The notes: generated by a model from the letters alone, not told the origin. A DNA stretch of 64,000 nt from Proteles cristata cristata (GCA_017311185.1 JAESUZ010000354.1:434001-498000), one strand, 5' to 3'. Numbered from the stretch's first letter, positions 45,845 to 57,764 are shown. Made by a program: numbers and translations.

Positions 45845-48040
45845 GGCAAGCTCAAAACTCATTTACATGTCACTGAAGGGCACCCAAGTGGGGTGCAGAC
45901 TGCACAAACGGCTTGTGTACGACCATTCTGCTAGAAGGTGGCAAAGCTCGGCCTGATTGAAAGCAATTCTAATGCCAAGTGCATGCTCCCACCACCTGCG
46001 ACAGCCCCCTCCCGGAGAAGGTAAGACACATCCTTACCCTGAAAGGCAGGAGAACTCCAGACAGACAGCAAATTTGGGGGTCCCAAGACCCTAGAAACCA
46101 GATATCAAAACCAGAGCCCACTAGTTCTGTCTGGTCCACAGAAGTGTTTTCTCTGGCCTATATAGTGTCTGTTTGTTGGTGTGTCAGGTGCCTATGTTTA
46201 AGTATGGAGAAATTTTACATACACTATTATCCAGAATGACAACTGTAAAGATCTGGAGACATGGAGTCCAGATCCTCACACCTTACAGAAACAGCTCTGG
46301 GGGGGAGGGGAGAAGGTGGGGGCACGGTGGTCATTAAGGTGGCCACCTCGTCTGTGACATGGATTCACAGGATGGAAGATAAACCACGCCCCCTCGTTCA
46401 TCAGTTCACCGTAGTCCCCAGTCAGCTTGCTGCCAGGAAACCCTGCAGGCATTGGAGTTCAGATGGCTACCAACGAGGGAGCCACAAGAAGAGGGTACGA
46501 TAAAGTCAACATTTGCCCAGGGGGCGGACAGAGCGGTGCAGAACTGAACCATTGTTAGGAAAAACTGTAGCTGTTAAAGTACCGGAGAAGAAAATTCCAG
46601 AGTAGTGCCCTGCCTTTATGGGTACATAAAGGTAGCCTCTCCCTTCTGAAGGCAGAGCTCATCGATGCCCCCTTTCCTCTCATAAACTCCGAGTTGCTAG
46701 TACTATTTGCATTACCACAGTGTGCCCATTCATCCTGAAGCTCTTATACCTTGACTGGTAATTGCTAGTTTCTGAAAAACTCTGTCTTTGTTTAAAAAAA
46801 AAAAATCACTTTCTCTCCCCTCACAGATTAGCGGTCCCTGTTGCACACAGCCAAGTATGTTCCTGAACAAGGCCAAGGATCCAGCTGGCAAAATCCTGCT
46901 TTAGCATAATTTTAAATTGCCGAGTCAACATAATGCCACTCTTCCGTTTAAATTACTGAACAATTAGAACTATGTGGGGTGTAATTCCAGGCTGAGTCCA
47001 GCCCCGTACGCAGCTCTTTTTCATGGTCATTGTTAAACGGCAATACCGAAGCATGTCCAGAAGTGGACGGAGGGCAGAGTTTCAGGACAACAAAATGTAC
47101 ACAAGGAATTTAAACACTGACACGCTCTTGGTTTAAAACAAAAGGTTTGCCCCAAACTCATCATACCTTTAAGACCATATATATTACACATTATCTAATA
47201 ATGTATAATGATATAATGATATGAAAAAAGTGTGTGTGTATAATTAAAAATATATACATTACACACACACTATTTTTATTTTTTATTTTATTTATTTATT
47301 TTTTTTTTGAGTCAACCCTAAGAGCAAACAGCCCGGTCCCCTGGTGTTCCGTTGCTCCTTGCAGCCCGAAGGTAGAAATAATGAGCCTGCAGAAGGGAGT
47401 GACAGATTTTATCTCGGAGACACTGACCCGAATGACTCCATTAGCATTGTTCCAAATGAAAAGTCGCCCTCCCTCTATGCGGATCGGAGGGGGTTGCGAG
47501 GGAGCTTGGAGGCAGTGAGATGTTCAACTTGCATTTGGAGCCAGAACCAAGGACACGTTGTGCCCTCGCCCCCACATCCCACAGAGTCCGGGCCTTGCCC
47601 ATTTCTATAAACTTGCCTGCAAAAGAAGGAAAGCCTCTCAAATCAAGGAGCACTACCTCCACCCTGTGTGCTCTACCTGGCACCCATAGACCGGATGGAC
47701 GCCCTCCAGCCCAGCCCCTTGGTTTATCACCCATGCATTCCTCTTCCAGGATCCTGTTCTCATGGAAGATCAAAGTCACCTGCCCTCCCCAGAGTTCCAC
47801 CTTTCCAGAGAAAAACAATCCTTTTCCAGTTCTGAACCAGGAAGGGAGAGGGAGATGGAGCAAGGGGCGGGGGGTCGGGGGGGTGATGGATGGGAGAGCA
47901 GATGGGGTATTACATGCACACAACAGAATCACTGAGGACGTCTGGCAAAAGTACCTCATCCCACAACGTAAAGGCCCACTAAATCTGACAGGGGAGTGCA
48001 TTAGATTGTTACCTTTTGTATGCCAGAGGTGCTACTTATG
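45845..48040. other. Mostly unique stretch, no gene seen
   Basis: A T-rich run lies at 47275-47308. A GC-richer part at 47330-47900 is open on both strands (187 codons plus, 186 codons minus) but has no domain, signal peptide or splice signal. The segment 46850-47070 is repeat-free with an AT-rich core (TTAGCATAAT at 46901). Confidence 0.45.
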
Positions 48041-48044
48041 GACA

Positions 48045-48265
48045 AGTTTGGGGTCTGACATGATTCCAAATTTTACCACTTAACTTGCTGCAGGATCTTG
48101 TACAAGTTTAAGTAACCTTAAATGCCTATGAGGGGTTCAGTTTCTTCATCAGCAAAACAAAGACCTTAGTTTCTACTTTGCAGAATCATGTATAAATTAA
48201 ATGCAAAAAAGCAATAAATGCAAAAAAGTGCCTGATGCATCCAAGGAATTCAGTAAAGGTAGCTT
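48045..48265 (+). mobile_element. MIR SINE
   Basis: TGATTCCAAATTTTACCACT, CAGTTTCTTCATCAGCAAAA, AATCATGTATAAATTAAATG and AAGTGCCTGATGCATCCAAG follow MIR order. A short duplicated AAATGCAAAAAAG lies inside. Confidence 0.75.
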
Positions 48266-48679
48266 CATTATAAAAATAGCAATAATATTTGAATAAGCCC
48301 TACAGACACGAAGTCAGGAATTCCACATGCAGAGGTAGCCCCTGACATGTCAAGCTTGCAGATGAGGCTCCTCCTTGCCTTCTGTCCACATTGCCAAGTG
48401 AAAGCCTTCTCAAGCTATGTTCCTCCCCAAGGACTGTTTTGGGAAGCCCCACATTGCTGGATGAGGCTTTGGTCCTGAATTTGATGAGAGCCTGAGAATC
48501 CTGAGTGACAGCTCTGTGGCAGACGGAGCCAGGAGGAATATTTCAGATAGATACCCAAGATAGCCCCTCATTCTGAGAAGACTTGGTATGTTAGAACATG
48601 CTGGAAACCACAGAGTAAATACAGGATCTTTTCTAGGAGCATCATTTTTACCGAATGGTCATTTAAAATGTAAATTTTT

Positions 48680-48734
48680 TATAAAGGTTTTTTATTTATT
48701 TATTGAGCAGGCAAGGGGCAGAGGGAGAGAGAGA

Positions 48735-48767
<33 letters not shown>

Positions 48768-48877
48768 GGAGAGACAGAGAATCTCAGGCAGGCTCTGCAC
48801 TATCAGAACAGAGTCTGATGCAGGGCTCAAACTCACAAACTAGCAGATCATGCATGACCTGAGCTGAAGTCAGACAC
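48680..48877 (-). mobile_element. SINEC, 5'-truncated head, 17-bp TSD
   Basis: TTAAAATGTAAATTTTT is found at 48663-48679 and 48878-48894. The GA zone is long (48725-48780). The head stops at GTCAGACA, lacking about 25 bases of the tRNA-like 5' end including the A box, even though the duplication is perfect. It was therefore truncated at insertion, not later. Confidence 0.93.
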
Positions 48878-48904
48878 TTAAAATGTAAATTTTTAAAAAC
48901 TATT

Positions 48905-49100
48905 TTTTGAATTTTTTTAATGTTTTATTTCTGAGGGTGGGGGGGAGGGTCAGAGAGAGAGGGAGACAGAATCTGAAGCAGGCTCCAGGCTCTGAGCTGG
49001 CTGTCAGCACAGAGCCCGACATGGGGCTCGAACCAATGAACTGTGAGATCATGACCTGAGCCGAAGCCGGACGCTTAACGATTGAACCACCCAGGCACCC
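48905..49100 (-). mobile_element. SINEC_Fc, minus strand
   Basis: T-rich tail, short GA zone, GGCTCCAGGCTCTGAGCTGG core, reversed B box GGGGCTCGAACC at 49023-49034 and head GAACCACCCAGGCACCCC ending at 49100. Confidence 0.93.
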
Positions 49101-49104
49101 CATA

Positions 49105-49277
49105 TTTATGTATTCTTGAGAGAGAGAGAGAGCACAAGACAGGAACTGTGTGAGCAGGGGAGGGGGACAAAGAGAAGGAGACAAAGAATCCCAAGCAGGC
49201 TCAGTGCTGACAGCAGAGCCCAATGCAGGATTTGAACCCATGAACCATAAGATCATGACCTGAGCCAAAATCAAGAG
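49105..49277 (-). mobile_element. Older-type SINEC, minus strand, head truncated
   Basis: GA run at 49118-49133, GAGCCCAATGCAGGATTTGA core, AAGATCATGACCTGAGCC and CAAAATCAAGAGTTGGC. The head is lost where the next, oppositely oriented SINE begins. Confidence 0.88.
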
Positions 49278-49460
49278 TTGGCTGAGCATCCGGACTTCGG
49301 CCCATGTCATGATCTTGTGGTATGTGAATTCCAGCCCAACATCAGACTCTGTACGGACAGCTCAGAGCATGGAGCCTGCTTCGGATTCTCTGTCTCCTTC
49401 TCTCTCTGCACCTCCCCTACTTGCTCTCTGTCTCTAGAAAATAAATAAACTTAAAAAAAA
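49278..49460 (+). mobile_element. SINEC, plus strand, head truncated
   Basis: Begins part-way into the head (TGGCTGAGCATCCGGACTTC), then GTCATGATCTTGTGG, GCCTGCTTCGGATTCTCTGT and an AAATAAATAAAC tail. It is joined head-to-head to the preceding copy without spacer, pointing to a deletion between two SINEs. Confidence 0.9.
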
Positions 49461-49734
49461 ATAAAGATAAAAGGTAATTTTTACAATTACAACAAACATG
49501 GATATAAATGGAGTGAAAGGCAGGAAGGACAACATTTTTAACTTAAAATATAAAACTCGAAATATAAAACTTAAATAAGAGGCTATTCCACGCTCTTGGG
49601 GGCAAAACCGTGACCAGTTTCTGTCTCTTGCTTTAGGGCTTCTCGGAAACACACCCGGTTCTCGCTCACCCTCAAGCCAACAGGTAAGGTGGATGTTCTG
49701 ACTGCCATCTCACTGGCAAAGAATCAGGCGCAAT

Positions 49735-49945
49735 TCTTCTGCAATGACAGAAGACAGGTTGGTGGTTCCTAGGACCATCATCAGAGGCACTGACCACAAA
49801 GGGACATAATTTGGGGGGTGACAAACGTTCTACATCTCAATAACAGTGTTGGTTTCAGGGCTGCACACATTTGTCAAAAAAACTAAACTGTACAGTTTAT
49901 TGTATAGAAGTTTGGCAAAATAAAATTGACTTTTTTAAAAGGCTT
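49735..49945 (+). mobile_element. Old L1 3' UTR end
   Basis: GGTTCCTAGGACCATCATC, GACCACAAAGGGACATAATT, AACGTTCTACATCTCAATAA, TGCACACATTTGTCAAAAAA, CTGTACAGTTTATTGTATAG and AAAATTGACTTTTTTAAAAG follow an L1M-type UTR to its A-rich end. Confidence 0.65.
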
Positions 49946-49949
49946 CAGT

Positions 49950-51690
49950 TTTTAATTAAGAGCAAGGAGTCTGTTGACTATGCATCCAATTACAGGGAAA
50001 AAAATTAGACCGAAATTAGCAAAACTTTGTGGGAATGGGATGAAGAGAGATAAACTTGGAGAATATGGGGAAGGGGGAGGGGCCAGTGCTGAGCTATTAC
50101 TAGCAATGTAGATACACAGAGAGTGCACAGAGGACCTTCCAGGCAAAAAAGCAAGCAGAAAGAGGCCAAGAAGGGGATGGAGAGGCAGGAAGAAGGGTGG
50201 GGGATTGGTCCAGTTAGCTGAATCTCCAGGGGATGCCCGGGGTCCCGGGGAAGGGGAGGTGTGGGACAGGGTGTCAAGAAACCCTGCAGAAGACCTTCAG
50301 ATCAGGAGAGGGGAGGTATCTGGATACAGGGGTGCCTCTAAACATACCCTCTGGTTCCCTAAAACATTCGTGTGGGACCCCCCACATTTCACCTGCGGGA
50401 CAGCTTCAAGTTGCCTCCCATAATGTTTCCCATATCTGGTAGGGCCCTCAGAACCCTGAATATGCAAGCCATCCCTCTTCCTTTGGCTCCGTGAGCCATT
50501 CTCCCTACTTTTCTCTCCAAAACTACTCTACTGCCAAGGGCTTCTTCGCCAGGAGGTTCCATACTTAAAAAGGCAGACTTATTTTTAGCTCCTGACAAAT
50601 CCTCAAGGTCTTGCAATCCAACAGAAAGATGGGTGACTAGGCTTCTTTTGGCTGGGGCTGTGGGGTAGGGGGAGGAGTGGGAAAGAGGAAAGAAAACCAA
50701 CCTGAAGTTTGTTGCAATGTCATTTTTCATTTTTCAATGTTAATTTGGAAATTTGCTTCAACTTGCTGTGAACCTTTCCCCAGAAATATATGGCACCGAA
50801 CACTGAAGTGTTTTAAAAATACTGGCACACTCTGGTAACCGTCTGTCACTCTTTGCAGCACATTGCAATTTAAAATTATTGGAGCTCTTAAATTAAGTGC
50901 TTAAATTTGAAGGTGATCACCACTTTGAGCATGTGGATTGCACAGCTATCTCCACTATAACAGCGCTTCAATTTTCTTTAAGCAGGTCATTTTGGGGAGC
51001 GATAAGGGAGTCTGATTGCCCAGCATGCATTGATTTAAAACTACTGGAGTTGTCAATTCATTTCTACAGGCACTTCTGTTTGGGTGCAATCTTGCTCTGA
51101 CGGCTAAATGGGACCAAATTGGTCTATACCGCAGATGCCCAAAACACTAATGTATTTTGGTAATCTGCTCTTTAAGGGTGAACTTAATCATTTCTGGCTA
51201 AGCCAAAAACAGCACACCAGCAGATACATATTTGCTTTTTAAAAAATACAAGGTCATCTGAGTGGGATTTCTCTGTGTGTCTAATGTCAAAGAGATACAA
51301 AGGGTCTGCATGTATTGGTTTTTCAGAGACATTTGGCCCAACAAACTGTACTCAATTCCTCACAAATAATGGGAGTTTTATCATAATGTAACGCCTGTTG
51401 GAGAATTCTGGGTCCTTGCTGGAGCCCACAGGTTAGCATTCTGTTGCCTCTGGAAGACCGAGAGATCACCAGGTTTTGCAACCTGACTGTTCACAGGGAA
51501 TACAAAAGCTTTTCTCAAATTAAGTATGCCCTACTCAAGTTACAAGAAAAAGCAAAAAAAAGTTAAAAGGGAAAAAGGCGCCAAAGAACAAAATGTCTCA
51601 CATGACAGATCCCAAAGTATCCCATCATCCAGTATTCCAATAAAAGAAAAAAACAACAACAAAGAAAAGTTTTGCTCTTCAAAATAAGTG
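49950..51690. other. Unique stretch, possible conserved non-coding part
   Basis: From 50740 to 51430 there is no repeat, low CpG, and many homeobox-like AT words (CAATTTAAAATTATT near 50866, GCATGCATTGATTTAAAAC near 51022). Frames at 50005-50730 overlap on both strands without motifs. No gene supported. Confidence 0.4.
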
Positions 51691-51858
51691 AGGAGAGGCA
51701 CCCAGTGGGCTCAGTCAGTTAAGTGTCCAACTCTGGATTTCAGCTCAGGTCGAGATTCCAGGGTGGGATAGAGCCCCGTGTTGGGCTCAGCACTAACACT
51801 GCAGAACCTGCGTAGAATTTCTCTCTCTCTCTCTCTCCCTCAAAAAAATAAAAATAAG
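51691..51858 (+). mobile_element. SINEC, plus strand, diverged and shortened
   Basis: Head GAGGCACCCAGTGGGCTCAG, CAACTCTGGATTTCAGCTCA, CGTGTTGGGCTCAGCAC, a short (TC)n at 51819-51840 and an A-rich tail. The core is shortened between the B box and TC zone. Confidence 0.88.
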
Positions 51859-51894
51859 AAAAATGCCGACTCAGCCACAACAAAAATGACGGTG

Positions 51895-51970
51895 ACAGCT
51901 GACATGCACTGAATGTCACGCAATCCTCACAGCAACCCCAGAAGGTAACTATTGCATCTCCCTCACTTCT
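51895..51970 (-). mobile_element. MIR fragment, reverse
   Basis: GTCACGCAATCCTCACAGCA and CCCAGAAGGTAACTATTGCA match the reversed MIR block ..TCCTCACAACAACCCTATGAGG. Confidence 0.55.
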
Positions 51971-52089
51971 TTTTACGATCATGTAGAACTTGTCTTGTCA
52001 TTTATCAAGAAGAGATTCCCATATCTCCAAAAAAATATTTTTAGGGGATGTCAGAGTACAAACAGACATCTGTTCTCAAAGGGTTTCCG

Positions 52090-52670
52090 TAGAGCAGCTC
52101 TAATGAGACAGAGCATACACATCAGGATCCAGCCATCATCAGTATACACTTCAAATGATGCTTGGAAACTTATATAGTGTACAACCAACTCCACAATCCA
52201 CTTTTAGAGCATCTTCTTCACCCCTAAAAGTTTTCTCATGCCTGCAGTCAATCCCCACCACCACCCAAGGCCCAAACGACATCTGATCCCGGGATTTCAC
52301 ATCCGTGGGATCATACAGTACATAGCCTTCTGCACCTCCCTTCTTTCATGTAACACAGTATTTTTGAGGCCCATATTGTAGTATTTATCAGTAGTTGTTT
52401 TTTATTGCTGAATAGTATTCCACATACGGTTATACTGCAGGTGACAGACATGTGGGCAGTCTCCACTTTTGTGCTGTTATGAATAACCCTGCTAGGATAA
52501 TTTGCGCATGTGTCTTTCTGTGGACACAGATTGTCAGTTACCTTCAAGGATAGAAACCTTGCAGAATTGGGGATTCATAAATTCACGTTTAACTTTTTAA
52601 GAAACTGCCAAGCTATTTTCCTCTGGAGATAGTTCATTTAACAGGCTTGTCTTTCCACCAGCCATGAATA
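52090..52670 (-). mobile_element. Old L1 LINE fragment, reverse
   Basis: GTACAACCAACTCCACAATC (UTR side), CTGAATAGTATTCCACATAC, AATAACCCTGCTAGGATAAT, GGATAGAAACCTTGCAGAAT and AACTGCCAAGCTATTTTCCT follow reversed L1. Diverged; no frame survives. Confidence 0.75.
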
Positions 52671-52674
52671 TATT

Positions 52675-52800
52675 CCCATTTTCCTGAGGAGAAGGGGAGG
52701 TACGGCAGGATTAGATACTTAGCCCAATATTACACAATGAATAACTGCGAAGCAGGGGTCTGAGCTAAGATTCCCAACTCTGGATACAACCTCCTTAATT
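52675..52800 (-). mobile_element. MIR SINE fragment, reverse
   Basis: CCCATTTTCCTGAGGAGAAG, GATACTTAGCCCAATATTAC and GGTCTGAGCTAAGATTCCCA match the reversed MIR core. Confidence 0.6.
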
Positions 52801-52804
52801 TCAC

Positions 52805-53420
52805 AAAGTTGCACAGTTTACTTAAGGTGAGATAAATTCCCCTGTTGTAGGACTTTAGAGGATTTGGTGCCCTAATTAATTATAAGGAAATTCCAAGAGA
52901 AGTGAATAGCACCCAGTGCTTCTCCTGTGTGTTTGGCCCACAGGACCCTCTCCTATCTTAGTAAGTGTCTTCTGTTGAATTCTTGACAAACAGAGCCTGA
53001 GAAGGGGCCTGGATGCATGCAACTTGTGGAAGAAACATGGCAGAATGAGAAAAACAGAACAGAAAAGAGAAAGGGGCTAAGCAAAGATGGGGTTTCAGAT
53101 AGAGTCCAGGTTTTGCCCAGCTGGGGGTAAAGAGAAGCCGTAGAACATAAACTATAAAACAAGGATCTTGCCAGCAATTTGCTTCCCAGGTCAACCAGTC
53201 AAGGGCTGTGGGCTACCCCTTCTTGGTACAGAGGGAGAGGGCCTAGAACTTTCTGTCCCTGGTGCTTCCATATGGTGGAGAGCAATGCTCAAAGAAGGTG
53301 GCTGCTGGGAGCCATTAGCAGTGAACTCACTGAGTGGTGCCCTGGAAATGGGCCTGGGAGGGCACCCATAGCACCCATTAGGAAAACTTCTTAACCCTCT
53401 CATACAGGTTAAGAAGTATG
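52805..53420. other. Non-repetitive stretch, no gene seen
   Basis: Several overlapping 67- to 83-codon frames on both strands at 52953-53442, none with a motif. Confidence 0.4.
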
Positions 53421-53424
53421 TATA

Positions 53425-53725
53425 CATCAAACTCTTTCTCACCCATGGGCCTTTACACTTGCTGTCCTGACCTGAAAATCTGACCCCAACCCAACCTTTT
53501 TTTTTTTTTAATATTTAAAGACAGACAAACAGAAGCTGAAACAGGCTCCAGGCTCTGAGCTCTCAGTACAGAGCCTGATGCAGGGCTCAAACTCAAGAAC
53601 TGCGAGATCATGAACCTAAGCCAAACTCAGATGCTTAACCAACTGAGCCACCCAGGTGCCCCATCCCCAACCCAACCATTAATACACTGGCTTCTTCTTG
53701 CTTCTCAGGTCTTAGCTCAAAATGT
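53425..53725 (+). mobile_element. L2 LINE fragment split by a SINE
   Basis: GGGCCTTTACACTTGCTGTC before and TTGCTTCTCAGGTCTTAGCT, CAAAATGTCA after the SINE are consecutive blocks of the L2 reverse transcriptase-distal region. Confidence 0.65.
53497..53664 (-). mobile_element. SINEC in L2, 13-bp TSD, GA zone deleted
   Basis: CCCCAACCCAACC flanks it at 53484-53496 and 53665-53677. The T tail passes almost at once into ACAGAAGCTGAAACAGGCTC, so most of the usual GA zone is absent. Head GAGCCACCCAGGTGCCCC is good. Confidence 0.94.
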
Positions 53726-53944
53726 CAATGAAAAAAAATGAAACTATAGGAGAAGAGAATGGTGGTGGTAGTAAGTCATCAAAACTGGCTGTAACTTTTC
53801 TGCATGATTGAAGGGCTGTCTGAGCTCATGCTGAGCTCACAGTTATCAGATGACTAGGAACACCACAGCATGTCAGGTAGAAGGCACTTCCTTCCACTCT
53901 GAGACACATCTCTGAGGACTACAGGCCTGCTGGGCATATGTACC

Positions 53945-54325
53945 ATTCAGGACAGAATAGCTTATGCTATAGTAACAATAAACCCCAAATCCCAGTGGCT
54001 CAAAGCTGTTTCTTGCTTATACTACACTGATTGTGGGTCACCAGCGCAGGAGGGGATGGAGGCACTCTGCTACCAAAGTCACTCCCGCAGAGGCCCAGCT
54101 GATGGATCAGCTATCAATCTCAGTGTTGCTCATCTGTTCCTGGCACACCAGAGAGGGGGTCTCCCAGAGGCTCTAGCATCAGCAATTAAATGCTCCAGCC
54201 CAGAAGTAGCACCTGCCCCTTCCCTTCACAGCTCACTGCTTAGATCTGCTCACGGGGCCTGGACCTGCCACAGAGGGAATAAAGCAGTGCAACCGTGCCA
54301 TGTGCTCAGCAGAGAAGAGGCTAGT
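53945..54325 (-). mobile_element. MLT1-like LTR, reverse
   Basis: GAATAGCTTATGCTATAGTA, CAAATCCCAGTGGCTCAAAG, TTTCTTGCTTATACTACACT and CAATTAAATGCTCCAGCCCA are in the reversed LTR order seen also at 21035-21365. The 103-codon frame at 54056-54367 overlaps it. Confidence 0.6.
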
Positions 54326-54329
54326 GGAG

Positions 54330-56370
54330 GAACTTCTAGCCTTCCTTTCAGGCTTGACTGCATCTAATCCACAAATAGTATGGCTCTGGTCACTGTTTCT
54401 GGTCAATGAAAGCACTCCCTTTCTGAGGGCCTCCTGTGTTAAACTGGGTTTGGAAAGAATAGAACCTCTAATGGCATAAAGATAGAGAGCAATTAAAGAG
54501 GGCATCGTAGTGGTTAATGAACTAGCAAGCATTTCCCAGAGAACTCTGAAGAACTATTAAATCGCAAGTCACCACCCAAGGAAGTCTGCAGTATTTTCAA
54601 CCATACAGACCTTTTCTACGTTCACTTTGAGGAAGAGAAAGTTGGCTTGTTTCTACTTCTAAGGTAAATGAAGGTCACGAAGGCCCTAAAACTTATTTTA
54701 AGCCCAAGCCAGGACAGTGATCTGACAAGGTTATTGAACACAAAACCTTAATTAAAGTTCCCAAGGAAAGGGAAAGAACTTAACTACTTGCTGATATTGT
54801 TCTGTGTGTGAAGAAAGTCTTTCAAAATTCTGAATCACAGAAAAAGTCTTTGCAATTAACTTAAAATAAGTCATCTCTTTTCAAGGTACTTAGATTTATG
54901 ATGCAAAGATAGCTTTTAACTTAATTGTTATTTTTTCCCCGGGACCTTCCACACACACAACAGCCAATTAGGAGAGCCTTCTTCTGCTATTCAGCATGTT
55001 TGTAGCTACTGAAGTGTACTTTAGATCCTTGCCTAGGAGATTAGCTAAATTTAGGATCCTTCTCCATAGGTCTGTGAGTTGCCTGGAATGACAAGTTCTG
55101 AATATCGGGAGTGGGGGGGAGGGGAAATAGGATGTAAGAGACCATAATCTAGGTCTATGACAGTGTTGAAGTAACGCAAGCATAAGCCATCCGCATCAGC
55201 CATAACGGTCCTCCAGGTTTAAATTAAGAGGTATCAGAGAAATTGCCAATTTGTTTCCATGGATATAGGAGGAATTTGAGAATTGTGAAGATCCACTCGA
55301 GAGTCAAATCTCAAGGTGTCTAATTTTGCTTATATCTGCACTTGCCGTTACTCTCCAGCGAAAGTAACTGAACAGCTGAAGCAGGAACACTGCCCTCCAT
55401 CACTCGGTACCCTCTGATCGCTTCTCGTCAGTTCTTTGGCTACGCACACCCAACCTGGTGGTAATAACAGAAGAAATGTTGCATGCTTAGGCTGAAAAAG
55501 GATACCAGGACCTTCTTCGCTTTTTCCTCTTTGTGGAGTGCCATTTGTTCGATTCTCGGACAGCCGTGGACAGAGAAGGGAGAATGCTTTTAACAACATG
55601 CTGTTTGACTGAGGTCACTGTTCCCTCAGACCTTCTACTCCAGCCTCCTCGCTTTTCCTCAAACATGCTACATCTGTCTAGGCCTACATGACTTCATGTA
55701 TGAAACAAAGGAGTCCGACTCCTGAAAAAATGAGAACATCTGGAAACAATGAGCCTCCCAGGCCATTGAGGCTACAGAGGCTGAAGTTGAATAGCAGCTG
55801 CCCACTGTGGCTGGGGCACACACACTCCAGCTTGTCACAGTGCCAGGGGCGGGCTGCTGGAAAACATTTAACAACCAGCCTCTGGGAGAGAAGGAGCCCT
55901 AATTGGTACTGTTTGCCAGTTTTGACGGTGTAACTACTCCTGCCATGGTTGATTCTAAGCTACCACTGGAGCATCAACCATTTTATACATTTCCTGACAA
56001 TTTAACAACCGGGCCCTGTGAGCTAGTACAAGCTCTTTCCAGCACACGGGTACACAGTGGCCAACACTCCACACCCATACAATGTAAATACAGGAGTTAA
56101 ACGCATACCTGCTTTCCGTGCCACTTTACCTGGCCAGGCTCTTCAGGCATCCAGATTAGCCATTACTGGAGTAGAGACCCTAGATCTTTCCAGCTACCAC
56201 ATGAGAGGATGCCGCGACTTACAGGGAAACTTCTCAGAGAACAACTTTCTATGTTAATAACAGGACAGTCCAATATTGCCTTACTATTTTCCAATCTAGA
56301 AAGGGCTGCTAAAAGGTTGAAAATGTTATCTAGATTCAGACTCTACAATCTTCACCTTCTCATCCTTGTA
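54330..56370. other. Unique stretch, no gene seen
   Basis: Two kilobases without a repeat I recognise. Frames at 55348-55933 on both strands are short and motif-free. Confidence 0.4.
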
Positions 56371-56374
56371 TTAT

Positions 56375-56800
56375 TTTAATAGCTTCTTGAATGGTCTCTC
56401 CCACTCCCGCCCTTTCTGTAGCTAGGCAGCCACAGGAATAATTGTCCTCCATCAGCTGTGAGAATGAAGCCCTTCATCACCATTTTCATCATGTCATTTC
56501 CTTACCAGGCAAGTCTCAGAAGCCTCCTGTGGCCTGTCATATCTAATCCAAACCCTTTGGCATGGGATTCAAACCTGTCTGCCCATAAGCAAGAACAATA
56601 ACCCTGGGCTGGTGTGGCCCTCTCACAACGTCAGGGAAGGTCTCTGAAATCCCTCCAGATCCTCCAGATTGTGTCTCAATTTCCTCATTCCCAGAAGCCC
56701 ATAACAACTCTAATTCCCATCTTTCATCAGACTTGCCAGAATACAAAGTAACTGGTAAGCATGCTATCTGCATACTAAGTCTCAGGGACTTCCAGTGCTC
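56375..56800 (+). mobile_element. L2 LINE fragment
   Basis: TTCTTGAATGGTCTCTCCCA, TCATCATGTCATTTCCTTAC, CAGAAGCCTCCTGTGGCCTG, AATCCAAACCCTTTGGCATG and TCTGCCCATAAGCAAGAACA match L2 blocks (..CCAATGGCTTCCCATTG.., ..AATCCAAACTCCTTACCATG..). Moderately diverged. Confidence 0.65.
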
Positions 56801-56804
56801 TTTT

Positions 56805-57760
56805 AAAACATGCATGTCCCTGCTAAATCATAAACCCCTACAAAGATACATAACATGGAAAAATAAACCTTTCCTTTCAATGCTTTCAGGGCCACCAGCA
56901 AAACAAATTTTCTGACACCAAGGAGCTTCTCTCCTCCCTACTTCTACCGGTAGCTTTTGGGGTCTTTAACTGGGGTCTATTCAGAAAGCTATCTCCGTAG
57001 CCCATAGAACGACAGAGGATGTCCTGCAAGTGGGGTCCTTTTGTGTGTCCTATCTGTAGTGTACCAGCAGTGGGAACTCCCCAACGCTATGGGCTGAGGA
57101 ACAGACTGCTGAGGAAAGAGAAAACTCACAAAGGCAGGATGTAGAAGCTGAGGTTGAGGTCCCAGCCTACTGATCCTCTTAGTGCACCTGAGCTCGCCTA
57201 CAGCTATGGTAGATGGTTTCCAGCATGCTGAGAGCCTCAAGCACCTGCCATCTCTCTTCAACTCTGCCTGAGGGTTTTCTCCCAGCACCACCTAAGCTTG
57301 CTAGGTAGCCAGTAGGTGGGACCAAGAAATGCAGGGGAATTAATGTCCTTGGGGGCAGCCACTCCTAATTGTGGGATGGGAGCATGTGGATAAGCACCCA
57401 GTTCTCCACTCTTTGGAAGGACACTACTGAAGGGCATTCTACATTGTTCCTCAGAAGGTCCCAGAGCCATTGAGCCTCATTTATCCACAGCAGCAATCTA
57501 TTAATCAACATATATTTTATTAGCTTTCCACTGTTTTCACCTGTGTTTCCTTGTTCTCTCAAATAAATTACCTGACCCCATGTCTTGGGCTCTTCTTTGG
57601 CCAACTAAGTCATGGGGTCAGTGAGGGAAGAGAAGGCATAAGTCCTCACATTCCCATCCTCCCTGTAAGTAGCTGGGCCCTGAACAATCACCTGGTCATG
57701 TACTAATGGTTATTTGTTCTAGTGGGGAATTCCCGCCCATGCTGTGTCTCCCTCCTTTGT
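56805..57760. other. Non-repetitive stretch, no gene seen
   Basis: Frames at 56989-57604 on the minus strand overlap in different frames and have no motif. Confidence 0.4.
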
Positions 57761-57764
57761 AGAT

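Noticed and set aside
47441..48083. Longest frames of the window, 187 codons plus and 186 codons minus, overlapping
   Set aside because: Open on both strands in a GC-richer patch, with no domain, signal peptide, splice sites or promoter. Stop codons are simply rarer in such DNA.
54056..54367. 103-codon frame
   Set aside because: It overlaps a reversed MLT1-like LTR and has no protein motif.
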